From: Motacilla alba alba | Lineage: Eukaryota; Chordata; Aves; Passeriformes; Motacillidae | Direction of reading: 5' to 3' | DNA length: 64,000 nucleotides | Assembly (NCBI RefSeq): GCF_015832195.1 | Contig: NC_052027.1 | Span: 17,294,149-17,358,148 of the forward strand | Shown here: piece by piece, positions 44,901-58,744 of the stretch | Position numbering within the stretch: position 1 is the stretch's first letter | Layout of the letters: every line of letters starts with the position of its first letter | Notes under the pieces: generated by a model | Told to the model about the DNA's origin: nothing | Databases searched by the model: none | Seen by the model: only the letters and a program-made list of their open reading frames with translations | Program-made: the position numbers and the translations under genes

Positions 44901-47900
44901 CATGTTTTAGGTGAAGTGCCTGGTATAAATCCCAAATAATGAGTTTGTGATTTCTCACATAAAGGACAAATCCCAGGTTTGTTCAGTAGCTTTCTGTACA
45001 GCTGGGTTGATTTGCATTAATGAAATTGTTCTCCCTTGAATTATACACTTATGATGAAGTGAATTAATACCTGATACATTAACCTCCTTTTTACTTTTAA
45101 TCCATGATTAAAAGTCTTTTAAGTCTCCTGCAATTATTTGTTGTTCATTTTTTTACATTAGGACACTTACTCTAGAGAAACTTTCTATCTGTTCCCACAT
45201 ACACTGGAAATAGACATTGGGGTGCCACTGATATCCTAAGGCAGTGCTCTTGGGCATTTTCTAGACTTTGTGGTTATGTTTTTGCCAATGAAACCCTAGC
45301 ATTTATTATTTTTATATTATCTAGTCTAGTCATAAGTATATTTCCATTATTTTGTCTTCCTTGTGCAGTACAAAGTTATCCACATTACCAAATACAGGTA
45401 AACATTACTGATCACTCCCAGCTTTTTGCTGATCCCTTTAGGAATTTTACCATCTTCCTCTTTTCAGAACTAGAATTCATTTAAGTGCTGATGTATCTTA
45501 AAAGGTCTTTACCTTTGTGTAATTGGTTTTCTTAGCTATTTGAACCATGGAATTTCCTCTCAAGTTTTTACCTTCCTTCAGATTTTTTACTTCACAATAA
45601 TTTGTATATGTTGGCTTTTTTCTGTTTCACCTTGGTTTTCTTTAATCACGACTCAGAATTCAGATTTAATTTTAACTTCTGCCTCACATTGTCTCAGTGT
45701 AGCAGCCCTCAGCCACCACTTTGGCTGTGTGTGATTCTCCAGGCTGATCCACATTGCCATGGCACAGTGGGAGGATTTGTATTCTTGGGTAGTAGAGGTG
45801 TTCTGGTTCCTGACTAATGAGGTTGATACTTCTTTTAAATTATTTTTCTCATGGTTCCAGAATCACTCTTAGTAATATATAAGCTATAGGAGTAATAGAC
45901 TTATTTATTTTCATGGTTTTCTTGCTGGGGAGTGAATTTATTCCAGTAATATCAAGTGATATTTTGCTTTCTGTTAGAAGGCTATGTAAAATTTTTATTG
46001 AGAAGTAAACTTCTGATTTTAGCTTGTAATTTGGGTAACTTTGGTGGGCAATGTATTTTGAGATGCAATTGAATGGAAGGATTTTCATCTGTTTGGGAGA
46101 TTCAGTTGCCCCTTGTTTGCAATCAGCAGGACTGTCACTGTCTAGAAAGTGTCAGGAGGCAATGAGAGGGCAAATGAAATTGTGATTTGTGACCATCTTG
46201 GTGTTATCATTGCCTAAACTACTGGGCTCTGGATTATTGATGGTAATATTTGCATTGCCTCCTTAGCTGTTATGTAGGATCAGTTATTTTTCACAGTGGT
46301 TCTTAAAAATCCAAATAAATAAAAGCTGGAAAAGACAATAAATATCTGCTCAGATAAACTAAGCAGCAAATCAGTCTTAAGTCACTGAAAGACAAAGCTG
46401 CAAAAATGTCTCTTGATAAATAACTTCAAAACAGAGAAGGAAGAAGAAATATTAAATAATCAAAACGTTTGATAATGCTTCATGCAAACGTCTAGTGCTA
46501 AATAAATACCCATCTTAGAGAAGTTTATAATCCTGGAGATATGCCAAATAGGAAAGTTCATCTCTGAAACAAAACACATTTTTAAAAGAAAAATGCATCT
46601 ATTAAAGTAAATTCAGTCTTTGTAGGTGCTGTGATGCAGCACATTTCAATATGAACTTTCTAGAGGGTAAATTCTTATCAACTTTATTTATAGTTGAGTA
46701 GTAGTGAGTACGATGAACTTGATAAAGCAGTTTTTACTGTAGAGCTGTTGTGCCTGCAGGATGTTTGGGATGAGGCAGGAGCCCAGTCATGCAAACTGGG
46801 CTTAAATTGATCATTTCAATGATCAGCTAGTGACTTTGGCCTCAGATGACTGATATTGCTTGTGTAACTCCAAGGATTCTCTGCTACATGAGTGGAAAAA
46901 GGAACAAACACACAAGAAACTGAAGAAGAAGAAAATACTTCATGATCTGTGTGGGCCCTGGTTGCTGTAGCACTTCTGGGCAGTCAGAAGAGAATGCTGC
47001 ATAGGAGCAAGATTGTTGCATCCTCAAACAACTAAACTTCATTTCACACTGAGTGCCACCAGGGAACTTGCTTTCCTCCACTGGGACTCTGAGGAGGGAA
47101 AGGGACTTGCCTGTTATTTACAGAGATTTTCAAATACTTACAAATTACATTACCTACAAGACCTAAACTTTCGTTTGCATGCTGCATATAGGTGATTAAA
47201 ATATTAATGAGAATTCCTAGTGTTCTGCATTTTTAGATTAAATTCTACTTTAATAACTGTCCTATCTATGATACAAATATGCAGTCAACACTTTGCACTA
47301 GTCCCCTACATATTATTTATACAGCATCATTAGCATCAAAACAGCCTCCTGTGAATGTTTCTGTTGCAAATGTGCAACCTGAGGATTAAATTTGCATAAA
47401 AACACATGTAGGAGTGATGGAAAAGAACATAAACCATTACAGTGCTTTGGCTTTTATATATTCTTGGAATGGATTACTACAAAAGCTGACCCCTTAGACT
47501 TGTCTTAGCTCACTCTGTGAATTTGGGTTATCAAGAATAAATGGGAACAGAATTCTCATAATGTGTATGATGAGATAATGTTTTATTTAGGGCTCAAAAT
47601 AATGTATTACTCATACAAATCCTCTCTTCTGGGAAGTGTGCTGGCTTTTTTCTGCATATACCAGAGGTCACATCTCTCCTGACTGCATGTTAGGGGATGA
47701 TGCCAGAGTTTTGGAAAGGAATTTTTTTCCTGTGGATAGGAAAAAGATGCACAAATGTTCTGGGAGAGGGTTGTTTTATTCTTTTTGCCTCATGGTGTGA
47801 TAGGCTGATGCTGAAACCATTGGATATTTTGATGTGGCTTGTGAGCTAATGTGTGCATGCTAAGTCATCAGTTAAGAGTAATTAAATATGTACTTGAATT

Positions 47901-50900
47901 TAGTAGAACATTTGATGTGGAATTAGGTATTTTGATGGATGGAGTTTTGCTGAGCAAAATTAATTCAGTCATGAGCTGTGATATTTATGCAACCCTTGAT
48001 TTTGTCATTAGTCTTTTCACTGATGTTTAGCTAATGTCTCTGACAGGCCTTTTTCAATGACTCAGTGCTATGCTTTTTAAGTTGTTGCTTCTGTAGGAGT
48101 CAGTGGAATTCCTCCTGTGTTTAGCATTAAAAGCCTTTTGGCTCAGGGCTGGATGAACACTTGAGGCACTTGCACTGTCTAATTGAGCCCTGTGTTAGAT
48201 TCATGGAGCTGCTCCCATTTGCTGAAGGATCAAATGAAGATTTGATTGTAGCTGAAACCTGAGCGGTTCTGTGAGTCACCTCAGCAGAAAGGAGAATAAT
48301 TTATCTGTGTTGTGTCACAACTGTATGTGTGCACCGTATGGCTTGATGGTTGTTCAGGGAAGCTGTGTTTGTGACTTCTAAAATATTTCTTTTTCTTTCC
48401 ACAAACCTTTAATATTGATTCTTTTTCTAAATGATTCTTTTTCTAAATTTCTAATTTCTAAAACACTGGACATTGAACATCCACAAAGGGCTTTATTTTA
48501 GCTGTGATCCAGAGGGGACTGTCTCAGTTTGTGACTAGAAATCAGCAGAAAAGCACCTACCAGGGCTTGTTGTCCTTTCCCCTTCCCTGCTTCCCTTTCA
48601 GAATCTGTCTTTCACATAATCTTTTCTCATTAAATTGTTAAACATTTGCATCAACATGAAATGAAGAGAAATTAATGTTTGTTTATTGGCAGACAGCACA
48701 CCTTGACAATTAATTGGGCCAGTAACCAGCATTGGATAAAAAGGGAAGGGGAATGCAGTGCTTCCATGGGCCATTTCTTTCCAGCCTTATTACAGCTCCT
48801 GTTTTTGTACCAGACTGGTCAGTGTAACCCTATACTGCAATGAGCCTTCTGTGCTCTGTTCTAACTGGCACCAGTATTTTAAACGGCCTGGGAGCTCCTG
48901 TTGCAAAGAGAATTATCTGTCCCACTGTCACTCCACAGGGAACTGTAGTTGGGAATACTGAAATCTGGTATCAGCTGTGTTAACTGTGTGGGGACAAGCA
49001 ATTATGCTTTTGGAAAAACTTACCTGTAACATATTCAGCATCTCAGACAGGATCTTAAATACTACTTACATCTTTTTTGTTTCCCCCTATACTTTCTGCT
49101 AATCACTTTTAGAACCCTTGCTATTTTACAGCAGTTTTTTCCTTTGGTGGTTACTTCAATATTTCTGAAGGCTGGATTTTTTGGGGGGTGACAGTGCTGG
49201 CTGATTGTTCTTTCTGTAACCCGTCTCCCAGTGTGGGTAACTGCTTGTAAACTAAATATTTCACATGTGGCTGTGGTAAATTATTTCCACTGCTTCAGGC
49301 ACATAATAAGACAAATTAAAGCTGGAGTTCCATTTTCAGCATCTCAGCTTTATGCCTATTTACAGCTAGTTTTATTCTTGTTTAAAACTGCCAATGAAAT
49401 AGTAGCCCTAAAATATATTGTTAAACTGTGGCATCAGTAAATATTCTTAATTAATACTGTTCTCTCCTGTTTCATGCCTAATTTGCAATTGCTGACCCTT
49501 TCCCTCCTGAGTGCATGCTGATGTCTTTAATTGGCATTTGTTTATTTTTGTTTGACAATCACTGTGTTTTCCTTCCTTCCGTTTCCCCTAAATTTGTAAG
49601 CACTGCTTTCACTATGGGATCATGTGGATGCAGCCAAACTAGTTCTCTAGTTTTTCCCAATATTCTTCTTTCTTACGTGTGCCACACCAGTGATGGCTCT
49701 CACCTCATTCCACCAACGTTTTCCAGCAGCTGTTGAGTGCTTTCCCTGTTCCAGAGGAATGGGACACCTGTCACCCCAGAGACACTGTCAAAGGCAGGTT
49801 ACCATTTACAGGCTGTGGTCCTGTGTCCTGACAAACCTTTCACTGTGCTGCAGAAAAACAGAGGAACAGAGAAGCTTGTGTGCCAAATCTAAAGGTAATG
49901 TCCCCCTTTATAAAAGGACAAGGCTGACCTTTTTAATGATTAAGAGTCTTAGAATTTTTTTCTACCCTTGTGGTTTATTTATGGACCTGCTATTTGCATC
50001 TTTGTTTATACTTTTTGGAAAAGAGATTATTTTTTATATTTTAATGTCCACTTGGTGCCTTTGTGGCCATCTCCTTATAAAACCAAATAAAGCAGTAGGT
50101 CAGTGTTCTTTCTCTCATGTATTATATAAACTTCCCATTCATATAAAAGGGTTCCTGTGCATTTGTTTTAATGGAAATGACTTATTAGTAACACTTCCTT
50201 TATTTTAGACATCTTATTTGGAAGGATTGATTTAGGAAATCAGTGGCAGAGGAGTGGTTACTTTTGCTAAAGGTAAATATTTGTTAGAACCAAATATTCT
50301 AGTTTGTTTCTGCAAGAGTTAAAAACTAAAATATATGTGAAACCAAATGGGTATATTTCAAGTTGGCAGTAATGTGAAGGAGCGGGCCTGAAGCTTTGAT
50401 AGCAAGAAAGAACAATTCCCTTTATATCGTGCACCACGGTTGAAAAGGACAGTATGATGCTTGTGAAAGTTGGCTGCCATTCCACTTTGTTCCTAACGTG
50501 TACATGGGTGTGCCTCTCTTGAAGATCTTGTGAATATGATCAAGATCTTGTAAAGCTTATCTATGTACAGAGATAACCAAAAACCTCTAAGCTACATCTG
50601 TCCTGGTGGAACATAGTACAGCAAGAATGCTCCAGCAGGAAGGAAATTATAGCTCTTATTTATAGAAATAAAGTGCAGCATCTCTGGTTATGAAATAAAG
50701 CCTCACTTCCTGAATCTACTGCTAGTAAAGGGAAATTCCTGATAGATCAAGCTCTTTATGTGTGGGGTTTTTTTTGTTTTTTTTCCAGTGAGGTCTTCGC
50801 TCTGTCCCAGTGTTCCAATGATCTCTTGTCTCAGCAAAGAGATATAATGCATGAGCAGGATTGTTTGGCATTCCACCAAAACATCCTGCACAATCCCCCC

Positions 50901-52586
50901 TGTGGGCAGAGCCCAGAGTGGTAGAATGATGCCTGTAGGCAGATGAGGGGAGTGAGGCCATGAGATGGATGTGATGGGAAATACAAGGGAAATTCAGCCT
51001 TTTCTCAAAATTCAGGAGGGGCCTTGGGAAATGTTCCCAGAGTGGAAGAAAATGCATTTGGGGGAAGGCTAAAAGCTTAGAGGATGAAATCCCTTACTCT
51101 GGATGATCATCCAGTGATCCTTGTACAAGGATCTTCTTATAAATATTTGTTCTACCTCTCAGGGAGGCTGAGCTGTCCAGGCAGGTTAATATATGTACAA
51201 CTGTACAGAGAACAGGTAAGTTCTGGTTAGGCTCCTTTTTTGAGTAATTGCTGTGAGCAATTTCTGGTGAGCCAGATTTTGGGAGATACCATGGGTTATT
51301 CTGAAATGGCATTTTGTCCCTTTGAGTTTATGTGAATCTAATCTCCTCTAAAGGCTCTTTATGCAATTTTGGTTTAGTGCCATCCTTGAAAAAGAATAGT
51401 TATGGTATGATTTTCACATCATGATAAGTTATGTTCTAGGACTGAACTCTGAAATGCAATTTGCTTAAAAAAATAACAGTTCAGGCTTAGGACCTTTGAT
51501 ATTCTACACCTTTCTTGTATTATTTGCTTTTGTCTTCCTTTCTTCTGCTTTTTGACTGCAGCTTTACATCTGTAATCGTCACCTCCTATTTTAAGTTTTT
51601 CCTTTTATTATTTTTCCATTGACTTTGAACCTCTTCTGGTGCATTGAGACTAAAAAGACAGCCAAAAAGTACATCCTTAAGCTCGGGGTGACCTGCTGTT
51701 CCATACTGTTTCCCACTAATTTCTTCATTATTGTTTCAGTGCTAAAGCTTTTTATTAAAGAAGTTCAATAAGATAAGTCAGCGTATTTTTCAATAATTTC
51801 ATTTAAGAAGGTTTTTTAAAAAATTAACTTTTTAAACAGACAAGAAAAACTCAACAGCAAAAATGTCCATCAAACACTTCTGTTTGAAACAAATAGTGTC
51901 ATGAAATAGCTGATTTAGCAAGGCTGTGGAGCTTCAGTAAAATTACAAGAAACTTAAATAATGGGAAAGTTTTGAGCAATCTCTTTAGATGTGTCTGTCT
52001 ATATTAACAACCAGGAGCCAGAAAGGAGATTCAGAGCTGCTCCTTTAGCTGAATTACCTGGGATTTCCAATCATGTGAGGAGTGTGTGCAAATGGCTTTG
52101 CTACTGAAAAACAAACAACCCCAAATTTCAGTCCTATGGGTTTTATTCTATGAGATTTGGGAGATGTACCTGGAGAGGAGAAATAAAGTAATGCACCTGA
52201 CAACGTCTCCTTAAACCAGCAGATGAGGCTGTTTCCTATTTTATCTATTTTGCAACGCTGTAAACCCCTGGAAACCTGGAACTGCAGTTAAATGCCTGTC
52301 TCCAGGGATGATTTGGTAAATGGAAATGCCTCCACCTGCCTTTTTTTTCCCACTGTAACACAGTGTCACAGATTCTTAGGCAGATTCAGAAACAGCTATC
52401 AAGTGGATCATCAAGGTATATCTTTTAAATCTATATATTCATGCCAGATGGATTTGTACCTTCCAAGGTGCCAAGCTTTGGGTGAGATGTAGAATTGGAT
52501 CCAGAATTTATGCTCACTCAATCATCTTAAATTTAACTCCTTGCTAAAAAGCTTGAGCTGAGAGATCTCTGTGTGTGCATATAAAA

Positions 52587-52600
52587 ATATATATATATAT
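52587..52600. repeat. Short (AT)n microsatellite
   Basis: About seven perfect AT units lie in an AT-rich context. Confidence 0.8.
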
Positions 52601-53712
52601 TCCCACTGACATGAAACAAAAGCATAAATATGAGTACTGAGTATGCAAGTGAGATGCCATCATAAAGTTTTTAGTTGCAAAGGATATTGCACTTGTTATT
52701 GGCAGACATCAGTCAGAGAGATCTCATAATCTCCTGTTAAGCATCCACTTCATTCCACCTTAATCAAGAGAGTTGTGGATTGTCACCTTTGAAGTAGCTG
52801 TTTTAAATCAATAAAGTTTAGTGGAATGTGCTATCACTGATCCTCTGACAGTGCAGTTCCCTTCAATTCTCTTTCATAACCTGGGTCGAGGGAGCATTGG
52901 GGGCATGGGAGAACTCAAATTCATGTGTTTTTCTGGGGGAGAAAGGGAGATTTGCATTGTTTTTTTCTATCAGTAACAACTCCTGCGCTGCTGAACGAGC
53001 CATAATTCTCTCTCCCAAAACATTTCCTCATTGTTGTGCTCTCCACTGCTTTTTCAGAGCACGCCTAGAGCTATCTGTTCCTTCTGTGTTTTCTCCTTTC
53101 CTTGGAAGGGCCCCGCGTGTTTGCCCTGCCAGGAGGTTCTGCAGCTGCTCCAAGTGCAGTTTCATAATCAGCCTATGCGGTCTGAGAGGGAGCTGGCAGC
53201 AGAATGGCAAATCCTGCGCTCCCCTTCCTCCTCCAGGGACGGCCGGAGCCCTTGTGTGGCTGTGCCGTGTCACGCTGCTTTGCCCAGTCAACGAAACAAC
53301 TTTTTGGGAAAAATCCCACCAGAGAAAACTCAGCCATTCATTTGATGGATAATCAAACGAGGTGACTCCTGGGTGTCCATGTGTCAAGGGGGAGGTGATA
53401 GAGACACGGGAATACATGGCCAGATTTGGAACAGAGAACAGGATCACCCGTTTGAGATTCCATGACGTTTATATTGGTGTGTCTGCTTGGGAACTGCACT
53501 ACCTCTGTGTTCATGTATTGGAGATGACAGATAATGTGAGGCTTGGAATTTGAGAAGGTATCTCTTGGCTATTTATCAGTTCTGCGTATTGGTGGCAATC
53601 ATGACAATTCCAGTACATTTGGTTCTTCAAGGGAGCTGGTCAGGGGGAACATTAAATTTTATGATGCCATTTGCATAATGAGATCACTCCAAAATCATTA
53701 GCTCCACAGTGC

Positions 53713-53752
53713 TAATAAAAATAATAAAATAATAATAAAAATAATAAAATAT
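53713..53752. repeat. A/T-rich simple repeat of AATAA-type units
   Basis: The tract alternates aataaaa and aataaaat units. It contains several incidental AATAAA hexamers that should not be read as polyadenylation sites. Confidence 0.85.
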
Positions 53753-56700
53753 AGTACATATGGATTGAAGGATCTGTATCTTTGAAAGTATTTGATAGCA
53801 GTGCCAAGGAACATAAATCTGAATTTCTCAGTAAGTACAAAATAAACTGATGCCCAGTGTCTCTGTACTATTCTATATATTGCTGTTTGGTGTTTTCCAT
53901 CTATTATAGATTGGCGTTTCTGGGTATAAACTGAAATGTTAACATGTGACCAGTTTACACATAAATTAGTAATTTATCTTCAGGAGCCCTTGTACTCAGT
54001 GAACTGAAAGTTCTGATGGGGAAGGTTTCAATGTTTCTGACAGAAGTGTTGCCAAATGATTTAGCTGAAAACCAGGCTGATCTACACATTCTCTTCCCTG
54101 TTTAAAAAGGTTCACACAGGTCAAAAAGAAGTTGAGTGCTGTCCTTTAACCATTAACAGGTCCAAGGGCTGGGCACAAGGCTGGGGAATGTTTGTAACAG
54201 GACGCAATAAAATGTTTTCACAGGAGCAGTGGTGAGAGGTGTTTGGTGGTGGGCAAACAGTGCAACATTAACAGCAAGTACCTGCACTGAGGAGTGTTGG
54301 CCTGGCCTGAGAGCACCACGAGTCCTGTGGCTGCCTGAGCTCTGCCCCGGCTACAGAACTGCTCTGCATTCACCTCTTTATGGAAAGAGTGTTTTGATTT
54401 TTAGTTGCTGGTATGTCCTTTAATACAAGGCAAGACCTAAAAGCTCTTTATCCCTTCATCTTTCCTTCCTCGCCTGCTTACAGATTAGAGGCTGTAAAAG
54501 CAGACTTTAAGGAGGTGCTTAGATGGGGTTGGTCTTGTTCCTTTCTGCCTTAATACCCTGTCAAAGCTACTAGGATTTCACCATAGTATTTTGCGTTAAT
54601 GACCTCCTGCTGTATATCTTCTTTTCCATATATTTTCTCTTACCAGTCCAAAAAAATCACAACAACGCTGTTTTTCATTTGTTTGTGTTTTGGGTAATGT
54701 CCCACTGGTAAATAGTTGTTTTTCTTTTCAATAAATGTACAGGCCTCCTGTATACAGGAAATGTTTTTTAATTGTCTTGTCTACGTGTAAAAAATATTGT
54801 CTGTCCTGGAAATTCTTTGAAGTTAGACATACAGTACAGAGTTCTTCTTTATGCCATGTTTATAACTTTATAACTCTCTCAGACTGTATGCAGCAAATAA
54901 AGTTCTCGGTAGTTATAATGTCTGTTTATCCATATCTGTGGTAAGTTTGTGCAAGCTCTTATCTGCTAACAACATAGATGTGGCTTTATCTTTATTCACG
55001 TAAAGTCACCTTACCTGTTACTTACAGGCTTATTCCTGAAGCCATGACTTCCTTTATTTCTTCAATATTTTACTGTGGTACAAAGTACCATATGTGCTTT
55101 TTTAAAAAGCCCCCGAATGACACACTCCGGGCCTATTGTGATCTTTTTTTCTTTGTGGGGTCAGTGATCCTTAGTCAGTGTGAGATGGTGAAATGACAGT
55201 TGGAGCATGAAATTTCCTGCACTTCTAGTATGTGTGGGAAATTATGTAGAAAAAACAGGGATTCGAGAAATAACAGCGGCATGGTGCAGCCTGTTATGAG
55301 AAAAAAAGACAAAGCTTGAACATTTGAATAATGTGAGTTACATAAGCATATTCTATTTCTGCTGGTCTGAGTATAATAAAAGTATGAAACTCAATCCTAT
55401 TTAAACAGAATTCTCTCTTTGGAAACTGAAAATGGTGCAGTAGTTCAAAACAAACAGTAATAGTATTTTGTAGTGCAATTTCACTGTTGTATTATCAAGT
55501 CTATTTAATATTGTTGGAGTCATTGCCTTGAATTTGTGATTTTTAAACCTGATTTCTCCAGGCAGATGTTTCTAGGTCACAGGATAGGATCTTTTGTGTC
55601 ATGATTACTCTTTTCATAAAGAACAAAATATCCTTTCTTTTATACAGAAGCCTCTTTCATTTTAGGAACCAGGAGAATTAAGATGTACCTATTATAGCAA
55701 AAATCCTTCTCATGAGCTTACAAGACCTTTGTATTATTGGCACCCAATTTTATCACGAGTCTCAGGTAATGCTATTTTTTTTCCCCTCAGATGTGGATTT
55801 AATGAACTTTTTATAGCAAAGAATGTTAACATTGAACACTTGCCTGGTACTTTTTTTTCTTCCTCAAAGTGAATATGTGAACTGTTCTTGCAATTTCATT
55901 CTCATTCCCTGGTGAACTTACAAATTGCAAAAGATGGGAAATGAGAGAGTCCAGTGTTGATGGCTTTGCAATATCAAAGTACCCCAAGAAACAGGGATTG
56001 TGCCATAAAGCACAATGCAGTTACAGCTCTCTGAGGAGAAGAGATTTCAGGCCTGTGGTGCTCTTCTGACTCCTTCAAACATCAAAAAAAAGAACAGCTG
56101 AGGGGATGAAGTGGGGGCTGGAGACCTGAAGGTACTATTACATTTTGCATTCCTGCTGCAGCTTTAAACTCATTTATTTACATACTGAAATACCACAGGA
56201 TAGCTGGCCATCTGCTGAGATCCCTGGGTGGGTTTTGCAGGTCACTGAGCTCTGTGCTGGCAGACCTCAAGGCACCTAATTAAAACTCATCCAGGTATGT
56301 CCACACCAGCTGTGGTTACACCACCTGACAGGGGAATTCCAGTTAAGCAATACCTGAATGGCATTACTGGCACCAAAGCTTCTGATAGTTCAGTCCAAGC
56401 ACGTTGTAGATAATAGCTGGAATGAGTAATAAGGCCTGATAATGCAGGGAGAAATAACATATGTTAAATAGGCTTTTGTCCCTCCAGGTTTAAGTTTCAC
56501 CAGTGTATTTTCAGAGCACTGCCTCAGATTGCCATGGTGGGAGTTCTGCACCTTGGAATGCTGGAGGAAAAGGAGGGGAGGGAAGTGCCTTGCTGGAGAG
56601 AAGGAGTATGTTAAAACTTAGTGTCCTCAGTGCTGTTTACCCGTGCACTCAAACCTCCACTTTGTTTTTAACTCTGTAGGTGTGCACTTTTCAGAACTAT

Positions 56701-57835
56701 GAAAGAACGTGCTGCGCTAGAGTTCCTTTTAAAATTGAGACAAATTCGTTTTGCCATTGCAAGACAATACATTGGTATTATTTCCCTACGTATTTCTCGG
56801 TGTAAGCCTAATAAGTGCTCAAATACTACTTCCCTGAAGTACAGTTATTTTTTAATGATAGTATCATAAATACCACGGTCTTACAGTCCTGAGTGAAACT
56901 TCTTTATAACACTCTTAGAAGTCAGAATAGTATGGTTAATTCTTGTATTTTAGATATGCCTTTCTAGCAACACAGCATAGAGAAACTTTGCAAACACAGA
57001 TGACAGAAGCCTACTTTAAAGAAATCATTGTCATTATTTTCATCTTTATCAAATGGTCAAAGGAGCAAGAATTCATTTTTTCATGTAGGCATGTATAATA
57101 TGCTAAAAAGGAAAAGTGATTATCAGTATTTTAGCACATATTTTGTTTAACCTCTGTTTTTTAAGTTTAGTGAAATTGGATGATGTGTTTAATCACACCA
57201 CACACATTTAAAGAAAAAAGATCAGTGACTCATTGCAGATTTATGCAGATTTATGCAAGTTTTATTTTCAGCCTTCTAGGTGCATCTTCTCTCTCCATAA
57301 AAAAACTTTGCTTTGACTTTATTTTGAAAAGCTACAATAGAGAGTCAAGTTGGGGTGCTATCCAAATTATACAAATGTTCATTATACAGAGAAAAGCTTC
57401 TGAGTGTTAATTACCTCCTTTTGTGCCAGCCTGGCCTCTGTCATGAAGAGCCTTGTGAGGATGAAGGAAAGAAAAGGGGGAATTTCAGAGAGGCTTTAGG
57501 GATTGTTTTGAAATGGTCATTGAAGGGTAAGTTTCACTGCTTGTGGTCAAAACTCATAGTCATAAAAATTACTGGATTAAAGGTTCTAGAGTTTAATCCT
57601 GTGTTTGTGATAGGGAGGTTGGATCTTTAGATTGTTTTCTATTTATCGTAAATCATGTATGTGTCTATTCTTTCTTGGGAAAACAGATTAGTGTTTAATT
57701 TTTAAAGAATGTTTACACAGATGTTCATCTTTCTGCTTCTAACATTGGGTATTTGAATGACTTGGTATATTGGAGCGCAAGGCTAATTAAACAGACACTT
57801 GACTGCAAGAGAAAACATCTGTAAAACTCAAACCA

Positions 57836-58024
57836 GCGTCACTGGAAACTGTAGCTGAACAGACATTGGAAGGCACTGCCCGGGGATGGTGGAGTGACTG
57901 GAGGTGTTTAAGGAAAGACTGGATGTGGCACTTGGTGTCGGGTTTGAAGGTGGTGACTGGCTGTAAGTTGGACTTGAGGGTCTTGGAAGTCTTTTCCAGC
58001 CTAACTGATTCTGTGATTCTGTGA
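57836..58024 (+). repeat. CR1 LINE 3' end, sense, upstream of IPPK
   Basis: gaggtgtttaaggaaagact, then ggatgtggcacttggtgtcg, and a 3' terminus cttttccagcctaactgatt ending with two octamers (attctgtg, attctgtg) at about 58009-58024. The 3' end is well preserved. Confidence 0.92.
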
Positions 58025-58059
58025 AAGGCAATCCCAAAGGGGTCAAAACCTGCCCTGTT

Positions 58060-58545
58060 TTGGGTGTTGGACCATGGGCAGAGCCTCTGCTGCGAGCTCA
58101 TCTTCGGCAGAGCGAGCACGTTATCCGGGCACCGCACGGCGCAGAACGCACGGAGCTGGAGGGACCCATCGGCACCAGAGCCCAGCGCCGGGACAGCCCC
58201 AAATCCCACCCTGTCCCTGACAGCACTGTCCAAACTCTGCTGAGCTCTGTCAGCCTCGGGGCTGTGACCGAGGGCAGCCTGGTCAGTGCCCGACCCCACT
58301 CTGGGTGGGCTCCTGATAAAGATGAGGTCTCCCCCCAGTCTCCTTCTCTCCAGGCTGAACAAACCAAGGGCCCTCAGCGGCTCCTCATAAGCCTTTCCCT
58401 CCCGGTCTTTCTGCATCCCCATGGCCTCCTTCGGATGATCCCAAACAGCTCAGTCCCTTTTTTTATAGCGTGGTGCCCAAAACTACACACAGGACTGAAG
58501 GTGAGAGCACTGCAGAGCAGAGCGGGACCATCCCCTCCTTTGACC
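58060..58545 (-). repeat. CR1 LINE fragment, antisense, abutting the IPPK promoter
   Basis: The + strand shows ctccttctctccaggctgaa, cagcggctcctcataagcct and cgtggtgcccaaaactacac, all complements of internal CR1 sequence. It faces the sense CR1 copy at 57836-58024. The 194- and 211-codon frames here are repeat shadows. Its right edge merges into the CpG island. Confidence 0.88.
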
Positions 58546-58643
58546 CGCCGTTCCCAGAGGCAGAAGATGCTTTTCCGCCGCCGGTTCTGCCCGGGCGGCG
58601 CCTGAGGGCTCCTGCTGCCCGGGCGGCGCTGCCCGGCCCCGCC

Positions 58644-58709
58644 ATGGCGGCGGCGGCGCTGCCCGGCTCCAAGATGGCGCCCGCGGCGGGCGGGACTTCC
58701 CGCGGCTGA
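58644..58709 (+). other. Upstream ORF (21 codons) in the IPPK 5' region
   Basis: ATG at 58644 has strong context (gccATGG) and terminates with TGA at 58707-58709, before the main start. It overlaps both YY1-like motifs, so the ATG may exist only because of the DNA motif. It matters only if transcription starts upstream of it. Confidence 0.4.
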
Positions 58710-58729
58710 GGGCGGGCGGCGCAGCCGCG

Positions 58730-58744
58730 ATGGTGGCGGCGTGA
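58730..58744 (+). other. Upstream ORF (4 codons) in the IPPK 5' UTR
   Basis: ATG GTG GCG GCG TGA ends 49 nt before the main ATG. The context is good (gcgATGG, G at -3 and +4), so it could dampen IPPK translation or rely on reinitiation. Confidence 0.45.

Larger units (their letters stand above)
41571..57835. other. Gene-poor 16-kb interval between BTG and IPPK
   Basis: AT-rich, largely unique sequence. I found no exon set, RNA gene or clear CR1 copy. Open frames are short, with one of 151 codons at 52897-53352 that resembles nothing. Low-complexity items are a C21 run (41969-41989), a TA run (about 52587-52600) and an AATAAA-like A/T array (53713-53752). Conserved regulatory elements could be present but cannot be judged from one sequence. 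Confidence 0.6.

Noticed and set aside
52897..53352. 151-codon + strand frame in the gene-poor interval
   Set aside because: No recognisable domain, no splice partners, and an overlapping open frame on the other strand. Composition alone explains it.
53713..53752. Cluster of AATAAA hexamers as polyadenylation sites
   Set aside because: They are a by-product of an A/T simple repeat with no gene upstream on either strand.
57787..58605. Frames of 211 codons (-) and 194 codons (+) upstream of IPPK
   Set aside because: Both lie over the paired CR1 fragments and the edge of the CpG island, and show no domain or splice evidence.
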